The position numbers and the translations under genes were made by a program. From NCBI GenBank assembly GCA_020216925.1, contig JAIWOL010000051.1:1-8597 (forward strand): a stretch of 8,597 nucleotides of DNA, written 5' to 3'. Positions 1 through 4,731 of the stretch are shown piece after piece. A model generated the notes under the pieces. It saw only the letters and a list, made by a program, of their open reading frames with translations, did no database searches and had not been told where the DNA came from. The number at the start of each line of letters is the position of its first letter. The first letter of the stretch is position 1. The stretch is from Thiobacillus sp. GTDB taxonomy: Bacteria > Pseudomonadota > Gammaproteobacteria > Burkholderiales > Thiobacillaceae.

Positions 1-65
1 TCGGCACAGCTCCCCACAAAATCTTCTCGCACGCTGATTTTATGCGGGTCTACATGCTGTGCCGA
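1..65. repeat. Nested inverted repeat downstream of yjjV
   Basis: The first ten bases (tcggcacagc) are exactly the reverse complement of positions 56-65 (gctgtgccga). Inside these arms lie further pairing segments: 13-15 with 46-48 (ccc/ggg) and 18-23 with 36-41 (aaaatc/gatttt), leaving a 12-base apical loop. The whole can fold as one long, bulged stem-loop on either strand. It lies 25 bases beyond the yjjV stop codon, so on the minus strand it would be in the 3' untranslated region. No T tract follows, so a simple intrinsic terminator is not obvious. The outer arm starts at the window edge and may continue beyond it. Confidence 0.5.
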
Positions 66-71
66 TACCTC

Positions 72-89
72 CCCGGTGAAATATCCGGG
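72..89 (-). terminator. Weak hairpin just after yjjV stop
   Basis: Immediately downstream of the yjjV TAG (92-90) the sequence forms a 5-bp GC-only stem (72-76 with 85-89) around an 8-base loop. There is no T run on the minus-strand side, so it is at best a weak or Rho-assisted 3' end. It may work together with the larger inverted repeat at 1-65. Confidence 0.2.
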
Positions 90-896
90 CTAAACCGAAG
101 ACAGGCCGAGCACGTCGCACGCATTCTGCGTCGTCGCCTCCGCCACCGCGTCGACGGTGATCCCGCGCAGATCGGCGAGCGTTTGCGCAATGCGCGGCAG
201 TTCGGCAGGAGCGTTGCGGCCTCGTCCGATCCATACGGGGGGAATGTCGGGGCTGTCGGTTTCCAGCACGATGGCGGCAAGCGGCAGCTCCACGGCCAGC
301 CGGCGCAGATGGTTGGCGCGCGGCCAGGTGAACGCGCCGCCGAAGCCCAGTTTGAATCCCAGCTTGATGAATTCCGCCGCCTGCTGTGCGCTGCCGTTGA
401 ACGCATGGACGATGCCGCCGGGCACACGGATGCGGCGCAGGTGTTTCAGCAGCAGATCGCTGGATTTGCGGCAGTGCAGCAGTACCGGCAGGTCGTGTTC
501 GCGCGCGATTCTGAGCTGTTCGACGTAGTAGTGTTCCTGTGCCGCCACGTCGAGCTTGCGCACGAACAGGTCGAGGCCGATTTCGCCGATGGCGACGGGA
601 CGCTGCGCGCCGATCCGGGCGCGCAGCGCGTCGAGGTCGTCCGGGGTGTGAACGGCCACGTACATCGGGTGCAGGCCCCAGGCCGGCAGGCAGCCGGTGT
701 AGCGCGCGCACAGCTCGGCAACCGCCGCGAAGTTGTTGCGGGCCACGCTGGGAACGATCTGGATGCCGACGCCGGCCTTGACCGCGCGGATGTGCTCGCC
801 ATCGCGGTCCGCGTCGAATTCGGGCGCATCGAAATGGCTGTGCGTATCAATGAAAAACGGCACCCCGCAAGGTGCCGTTTCGCCCTGCCTCGACAT
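90..896 (-). CDS. yjjV: TatD-family metal-dependent hydrolase (YjjV-like)
   Basis: Predicted cytoplasmic Mg2+-dependent nuclease/hydrolase of the TatD family (amidohydrolase TIM-barrel fold), 268 aa from ATG at 896. The metal-site residues are all present: DTHSHFD (His19, His21), GEIGLD (Glu105), LLHCR (His141), VHAFNG (His164) and ETDSPD (Asp214), plus GLHP at 74-77. Motifs such as GEIGLDLF and the PRA segment near 192-194 match the YjjV branch better than TatD or YcfH. The start is uncertain. The ATG at 896 lies 4 bases after the yccA stop and has no clear ribosome site, and a terminator-like hairpin (853-880) lies between it and the conserved core. A GTG at 863 gives 257 aa beginning VPFFIDTHSH, close to the E. 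coli YjjV N-terminus. Members act on DNA 3' ends, but the physiological substrate here cannot be read from sequence. The frame is intact with no key residue missing. Confidence 0.92.
   Translation of the reverse strand: MSRQGETAPCGVPFFIDTHSHFDAPEFDADRDGEHIRAVKAGVGIQIVPSVARNNFAAVAELCARYTGCLPAWGLHPMYVAVHTPDDLDALRARIGAQRPVAIGEIGLDLFVRKLDVAAQEHYYVEQLRIAREHDLPVLLHCRKSSDLLLKHLRRIRVPGGIVHAFNGSAQQAAEFIKLGFKLGFGGAFTWPRANHLRRLAVELPLAAIVLETDSPDIPPVWIGRGRNAPAELPRIAQTLADLRGITVDAVAEATTQNACDVLGLSSV
853..880 (-). terminator. Intrinsic terminator of yccA, overlapping yjjV start
   Basis: On the minus strand a perfect 10-bp stem (880-871 with 864-855, aaacggcacc/ggtgccgttt) closes a 6-base loop (ttgcgg) and is followed by a run of five T (857-853), partly inside the stem. 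It begins 20 bases after the yccA stop, the usual geometry for a Rho-independent terminator of yccA. It lies inside the longest yjjV reading frame and contains the alternative GTG start, with the T tract encoding the PFF just before the catalytic DTHSH motif. The plus strand has only a T3 after the stem, so it is directional toward yccA transcripts. Confidence 0.75.
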
Positions 897-899
897 GAA

Positions 900-1583
900 T
901 CAGTCGTTGCTGGCAAAGCCCAGCAGGTGCAACAGGCTGGTGAACAGGTTGTAGATCGACACGTACAGGCTGATGGTTGCCAGCACGTAGTTGGTCTCGC
1001 CGCCGTTGACGATCTCGCTGGTCTGCCACAGGATCATGCCGGACATGAGCAGGGCGAACAGGGCCGATACCGCCAGCGACAAGCCAGGCATGGGGTAGCC
1101 GAGCAGGGTCGCGCCCAGCGCCACCAGCGCGGCGACGAAGGCGACCAGCACGCCGGTCATCAAAAAACCGCCCATGAAGCTGAAGTCTTTGCGGGTGACG
1201 AGCACGTAGGCCGACAGCGCCAGGAAGACGAAGGCAGTGATGCCCATGGCCCCCATCACCAGCTGCGGGCCGTTGGGCAGGCCGAGGTAGTGGTTGAGCA
1301 TGGGGCCGAGGCCGAAGCCGAGCAGACCGGTGACGGCGAACACCACGCCAATGCCCGACGCCGAGTTGGCGGTGCGCGGCACCACGAACCACAGCAGCAG
1401 CATGGCGGCGATGGTGCTGCCGAGGCTGACTATATAGGGCATGTGCATGGCCATCGACACACCGGCGGTGACGGCGCTGAAGAGCAGGGTGAGCGCCAGC
1501 AGCATGTAGGTATTCTTCAGTACCCTGCTGCTGGACCGGGACGCGGCAATACTGCGATCGTATGTGGAGACTTGCGGGTTCAT
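900..1583 (-). CDS. yccA: YccA, BAX inhibitor-1-like inner-membrane protein
   Basis: A 227-aa multi-pass inner-membrane protein of the BAX inhibitor-1 (UPF0005/TMBIM) family. I recognise it as YccA because it follows the E. coli protein along its length: RVLKNTYMLLALTL at 20-33, GLLGFGLGPMLNHYL near 86-100, SAYVLVTRKDFSF at 124-136, GGETNY at 194-199, and the C-terminal block SLYVSIYNLF ending in GFAS. About seven hydrophobic segments follow a cytoplasmic N-terminus of roughly 22 residues. In E. coli, YccA is both a substrate and a modulator of the membrane protease FtsH, counteracting degradation of SecY when translocons jam. That role here is by homology. The ATG at 1583 has a good ribosome site (AAAGGA at 1594-1589, 5 bases away). 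It is preceded by a 125-base gap from mrpG, so it probably has its own promoter, although I see no convincing one. It ends at the strong hairpin at 853-880. Confidence 0.93.
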   Translation of the reverse strand: MNPQVSTYDRSIAASRSSSRVLKNTYMLLALTLLFSAVTAGVSMAMHMPYIVSLGSTIAAMLLLWFVVPRTANSASGIGVVFAVTGLLGFGLGPMLNHYLGLPNGPQLVMGAMGITAFVFLALSAYVLVTRKDFSFMGGFLMTGVLVAFVAALVALGATLLGYPMPGLSLAVSALFALLMSGMILWQTSEIVNGGETNYVLATISLYVSIYNLFTSLLHLLGFASND

Positions 1584-1676
1584 GTCATTCCTTTCCGAAA
1601 TGAATCAACAAAAACAACAGGCATGAGAGTGTATGCGGCAGCCGGGGTTCCCCTCTTGTTCGAAGAAGCATACCGT

Positions 1677-1710
1677 GAAGCGGGAACGGATGCCACCGCA
1701 TGCCCGCTTC
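1677..1710 (-). terminator. Hairpin overlapping mrpG stop, possible operon end
   Basis: An 8-bp perfect stem (gaagcggg 1677-1684 with cccgcttc 1703-1710) encloses a smaller 4-bp stem with a cacc tetraloop (1690-1701). It overlaps the mrpG stop codon (1711-1709), so it would form at the 3' end of the mrp message. No T run follows on the minus strand, so it could slow or protect the transcript end rather than terminate by itself. Confidence 0.3.
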
Positions 1711-2056
1711 AGTCGCGCGCCGGGCCGGGCGCGGGCCGGTCGGGAGGCGGGGCCAGCGACTTCACTTTCAGGTGCAGGGCGGCCTTGGCGAGCAGGTGGG
1801 CCGACACCGGCGCGGTAATAAACAGGAATAGCGTCACCAGGACCTCGTGCAGACTCAGGCTGCCGCCTTCGAGGCTGAAATACACCGCCGAGGCGACCAG
1901 CAGGCAGCCAACGCCGAGCGTGGTGGCCTTGGTCGGGCCGTGCAGCCGGGTGTAGAAATCGCGCAGACGGGCCAGCCCCAGCGAGCCGACAAAGGTGAAC
2001 AGCGCGCCGGCCAGAATCAGGAGGGAAAGCAGGATGTCGGTCATGGCGGCACTCAT
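1709..2056 (-). CDS. mrpG: Mrp cation/H+ antiporter subunit G
   Basis: Last gene of the antiporter operon, 115 aa. It carries the MrpG/MnhG/PhaG signature, running from GSLGLARLRDFYTRLHG (24-40) into PTKATTLGVG (41-50), with three hydrophobic segments (about 6-27, 45-62 and 70-93) and a short proline- and arginine-containing cytoplasmic tail. It is a small structural subunit of the inner-membrane Mrp complex, needed for antiport although not itself an antiporter fold. The ATG at 2056 overlaps the mrpF stop by ATGA (2056-2053), so it is probably translated by re-initiation; no Shine-Dalgarno is visible. The alternative Met5 (2044), beginning MTDILLSL, would fit the family N-terminus slightly better and also lacks a ribosome site. 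Confidence 0.94.
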   Translation of the reverse strand: MSAAMTDILLSLLILAGALFTFVGSLGLARLRDFYTRLHGPTKATTLGVGCLLVASAVYFSLEGGSLSLHEVLVTLFLFITAPVSAHLLAKAALHLKVKSLAPPPDRPAPGPARD

Positions 2057-2322
2057 TCGATCAGGTCGCCCCGCAGCAGGTATTTGCAGAGCGCTACCGT
2101 TCCCACAAAGCCCATCATGGCGATCAGCAGAGCGGCTTCGAAGTAAAGGGCGCTGCCCAGATGGATGCCGAGCAGCACCAGAAAGGCGATGGTGTTCACG
2201 TATAGCGTGTCGAGCGCCAGAATGCGGTCGGGCGCATCGGGGCCGCGCACCAGCCGCCAGAAGCTCAGCAGAAAGGCCAGGGTGACCAGGCCGTAGGCAA
2301 TGGGGATGACGGTATCGAGCAT
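2053..2322 (-). CDS. mrpF: Mrp cation/H+ antiporter subunit F
   Basis: An 89-aa protein with three transmembrane segments, the normal size for MrpF/MnhF/PhaF. The family signature RLVRGPDAPDRILALDTL (23-40) follows the first helix and supplies the conserved acidic residues. The second and third helices span about 42-57 and 62-80. It is a small subunit of the Mrp membrane complex; single-subunit loss in studied operons abolishes antiport. The start at 2322 shares one base with the mrpE stop (TGATG). It has the best ribosome site of the downstream cistrons, AAGGAG at 2335-2330 inside the end of mrpE, 7 bases upstream, so it can recruit ribosomes directly as well as by coupling. Confidence 0.94.
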   Translation of the reverse strand: MLDTVIPIAYGLVTLAFLLSFWRLVRGPDAPDRILALDTLYVNTIAFLVLLGIHLGSALYFEAALLIAMMGFVGTVALCKYLLRGDLIE

Positions 2323-2882
2323 CAGGCGTCTCCTTCCTCGAATATCTGCCGCAGCGGGGTTTCGTAGCGCTGCTTGATTTCCGCGACCAGCGCCGCCGGA
2401 TCGTCGGTGTTGAGCGTGTGCACGAGCAGTAGTTGCCGGTCTGCCGACAACTGTGCCGATACCGTGCCCGGCGTGAGCGAGATGGTGTTGGCCAAAAGGC
2501 TGATGCCCAGATCGGTTTTGAGCGCCAGCGGCACTTCGACGAATGCCGGCCGCAACCGGGCGGGGCCGAGCAGGATCAAGCCGGCGACCTGGAAACTGCC
2601 ACGCACGATATCCCAGGCAAACACGCCCAGAAAACGCAACAGCACGCCGGGATGCCGCACGCTAATGGCTTCCGGCCAGAATCGCGAGGTGGCAAACGGG
2701 ATCAGCCAGCCGAGCAGGGCGCCCAGCACCAGCGCGCCGGCCGAGAAGGAATTGACGAGCAGCAGCCACAGCACGGTGAGCGACAGACTCAGCAGGGGAT
2801 GGGGCATACAAGCTTTCACGCGCCTGAGCGCGTAAAAAGCTGGAGTCTTCTTGCGGGAGGGCAATTGCGGCAGGCGCTTCAT
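2322..2882 (-). CDS. mrpE: Mrp cation/H+ antiporter subunit E (N-terminally extended)
   Basis: Subunit E of the Mrp complex, 186 aa from the ATG at 2882 that overlaps the mrpD stop by ATGA. The recognisable family part begins at MPHPLLSL (residue 26, position 2807) and continues through two hydrophobic segments (about 30-64), the WDIVRGSFQVA region (90-100) and the diagnostic block ANTISLTPGTVS (131-142). The last third is a soluble domain ending in EEGDA. The first 25 residues are unusual: strongly basic (KRLPQLPSRKK...RRVKAC), not part of the usual MrpE start, and encoded by DNA that can fold into a hairpin (2811-2841). If translation begins at Met26 the protein is 161 aa, the usual length, and a 71-base spacer with a hairpin separates mrpD from mrpE. 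Neither start has a strong ribosome site; coupling favours 2882. Confidence 0.92.
   Translation of the reverse strand: MKRLPQLPSRKKTPAFYALRRVKACMPHPLLSLSLTVLWLLLVNSFSAGALVLGALLGWLIPFATSRFWPEAISVRHPGVLLRFLGVFAWDIVRGSFQVAGLILLGPARLRPAFVEVPLALKTDLGISLLANTISLTPGTVSAQLSADRQLLLVHTLNTDDPAALVAEIKQRYETPLRQIFEEGDA
2811..2841. repeat. Imperfect hairpin in the 5' end of mrpE
   Basis: Two 6-bp pairing blocks (agcttt 2811-2816 with aaagct, and acgcgc with gcgcgt) separated by a small internal loop surround a ctga tetraloop. The result is an imperfect 12-bp stem. It lies wholly within the 75 bases that distinguish the two possible mrpE starts and is not explained by coding constraints of the family. Confidence 0.45.
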
Positions 2883-4390
2883 GGCCGGGCCCCCAGCACC
2901 GCATCGATGTACAGCCGGGGCGCATGAAGCTGGCTGGCGATATCCCCGGCCGCTTCCGACACCGGGCCGGCTGCAATCGTCAGTGCCGCCGTCAGCGCCA
3001 GCAGGCCCGCCACGGGTGCCATTGTGGCGACAGTAGGCGACGGCCCGACCCCTTCGGCAGACTGGCTGCGATAGAACAGCAAACTGCCGCTGCGTGCCAG
3101 GACGACCACGCCGATGAGCCCGCCGACCAGCACGACCGCGAACACCGCGTTCGCGTGCGGCGTGGCGACGGCGGCCTGCAGCAACATGAACTTGGCTAAA
3201 AACCCGGACAGCGGCGGCAGGCCGGCGACAGCCACCGCCACGGCGAAAAACAGGCCGCCAAGCCAGGCCGCATGAGGCAGGGCGGGGCCGGGTTCGAAGC
3301 GGTCGCCGAGCGTGCCGCGCGCCCGCGCAATGCTGTCGGCCAGCAGGAACAGCGCGGCGGAGGCAAAGGTGGAGTGCGGCAGATAGTAGAGACCGGCGGC
3401 GAGTGTGCCGGGCGTGCCCAGGGCCAGCGCCGCCAGCAGTGTGCCCACCGAGACGACGACGAAATAGGCCGTCTGCTGGCGCAGCCCGCGGCTTGCCGCC
3501 GCGCCGAGCACGCCGAGCGCCAGGGTCAGGAGCGCGAGCGGCAGCAGCCACGGGTCGAACAGGCCATCGAGCGGCCCCGCGCCCAGTCCGGTGAAGAGAC
3601 TGTACACGCGCAGCATGCTGTAGACGCCGACCTTGGTCATGATGGCGAACAGCGCCGCAACCGGCGCGCTGGTCTGGCCGTAGGCGGCGGGCAGCCAGAG
3701 ATAAAGCGGCACCAGCGCCGCCTTCAGCGCGAACACCACGAATAGCAGCAGCGCCGCCGACTGCACCAGCGCGGTGTTGCCTGCCGGCGATGCGGCGAGT
3801 CGCAGCGCCAGGTCGGCCATGTTGAGCGTGCCGGTCGCGCCGTACAGCGTGCCCACGGCAAACAGGAACAGCGTCGAGCCGATGAGGTTGATCACCACGA
3901 AGTGCAGGCCGGCCTTCACCCGCAGCCGTCCGCCGCCGTGCAGCAGCAGGCCGTAGGAAGCGAGCAGCAGAATCTCGAAAAAGACGAACAGGTTGAAAAG
4001 ATCGCCGGTGAGAAAGGCGCCGTTCAGTCCGAACAGTTGCAGCTGGAACAGCACATGGAAGTGCCGGCCTTCCAGGTCGGTGCCGTTGACTGCGTAGAGC
4101 AGGGCAAAGCTTGCCACGGCTGCGGTGATGAGCAGCATCCAGGCGGCGAGCCGGTCGGCGACGAGCACGATGCCGAAGGGGGCTTCCCAGTTGCCGAGGC
4201 GGTAGACAGCGTAGGTGCCGTCGGCGCTGGCGGCAAACAGCGCGATGGCGAGCGGAACCAGCGCGAACGTGGCTGCGAGGCTGATACCGCGTTGCACGTC
4301 AGGCCCGGCTCCGCGCAGAGCCAGCAGCCCGATGCCGGCCACCAGCGGCAGCAAAACGGGAAAGATGATGAGGTGATCGGAGAAGTTCAT
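2879..4390 (-). CDS. mrpD: Mrp cation/H+ antiporter subunit D (NuoM/N-like)
   Basis: A 503-aa polytopic membrane protein with about 14 hydrophobic segments, homologous to the antiporter-like subunits NuoM and NuoN of complex I and to MrpA. Conserved charged residues of the proton path are visible: Glu139 in FVFFEILLLASY, Lys223 in ALKAALVPLYLWLP, Lys253 in MTKVGVYS, His339 in YLPHSTF and Lys400 in GFLAKF. The HSTFASAALFLLAD stretch is the PhaD/MnhD form. It forms one of the ion-translocating modules of the Mrp complex. It is assigned to Mrp rather than to respiratory complex I or formate hydrogenlyase because it lies between mrpC and mrpE. The ATG at 4390 overlaps the mrpC stop by ATGA. The end overlaps mrpE in the same way. 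Length is normal and the frame is intact. Confidence 0.95.
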   Translation of the reverse strand: MNFSDHLIIFPVLLPLVAGIGLLALRGAGPDVQRGISLAATFALVPLAIALFAASADGTYAVYRLGNWEAPFGIVLVADRLAAWMLLITAAVASFALLYAVNGTDLEGRHFHVLFQLQLFGLNGAFLTGDLFNLFVFFEILLLASYGLLLHGGGRLRVKAGLHFVVINLIGSTLFLFAVGTLYGATGTLNMADLALRLAASPAGNTALVQSAALLLFVVFALKAALVPLYLWLPAAYGQTSAPVAALFAIMTKVGVYSMLRVYSLFTGLGAGPLDGLFDPWLLPLALLTLALGVLGAAASRGLRQQTAYFVVVSVGTLLAALALGTPGTLAAGLYYLPHSTFASAALFLLADSIARARGTLGDRFEPGPALPHAAWLGGLFFAVAVAVAGLPPLSGFLAKFMLLQAAVATPHANAVFAVVLVGGLIGVVVLARSGSLLFYRSQSAEGVGPSPTVATMAPVAGLLALTAALTIAAGPVSEAAGDIASQLHAPRLYIDAVLGARP

Positions 4391-4731
4391 GCGTGTCGAT
4401 CCGTTTCGTGTTCCAGACCGTCGACGTGGTCGTTGCCGAGTTCGGCGCGGGCCTTCAGCGCCAGCACGATAACGAAGGCCGTCATGCCAAAGCTGATGAC
4501 GATGGCGGTGAGCACCAGCGCCTGGGGCAGCGGGTCGGTGTAGGCAGAGGCAGTTTCGCTGACGATGGGCGGCACGCCGACGGCCAGCCGGCCCATGACA
4601 AACAGGAACAGGTTCACCGCATAGGACAGGAAGGTGAGCCCCAGCACCACCGGGAAGGTGCGCGGGCGCAGGGCCAGAAACACGCCGGCGGCGGTGAGCA
4701 CGCCGATGACCAGGGCAAGCAGGGCGTCCAT
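4387..4731 (-). CDS. mrpC: Mrp cation/H+ antiporter subunit C (NuoK-like)
   Basis: A 114-aa protein with three transmembrane helices (about 2-20, 27-47 and 70-93), homologous to NuoK of complex I. Family marks are the central LGLTFLSYAVNLFLF (30-44) and the third-helix segment DPLPQALVLTAIVISFGMTA (66-85). It is the small subunit packed against the large antiporter modules in Mrp complexes. I place the start at the ATG at 4731, which shares one base with the mrpAB stop (TGATG) and has an AAAGG ribosome site at 4745-4741, 9 bases upstream. Longer in-frame extensions upstream are shadow translation of mrpAB. The hydrophilic tail (about 94-114) is acidic and basic mixed and ends at the ATGA overlap with mrpD. 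Confidence 0.95.
   Translation of the reverse strand: MDALLALVIGVLTAAGVFLALRPRTFPVVLGLTFLSYAVNLFLFVMGRLAVGVPPIVSETASAYTDPLPQALVLTAIVISFGMTAFVIVLALKARAELGNDHVDGLEHETDRHA

Noticed and set aside
1..65. An integron attC site or tRNA gene
   Set aside because: The nested repeat lacks the RYYYAAC/GTTRRRY core boxes of attC, and no cloverleaf or CCA-type acceptor end can be formed.
1584..1708. A promoter for yccA
   Set aside because: The best -10 (TACACT on the minus strand) has no acceptable -35 at 16-18 bases. A promoter is likely but I could not place it.
42..1955. A 637-codon open frame on the plus strand
   Set aside because: It runs antisense through yjjV, yccA and mrpG, has a low-complexity composition rich in Gln, His, Arg, Gly and Ala, and resembles no family. 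It is a product of high GC at third codon positions in the real minus-strand genes.
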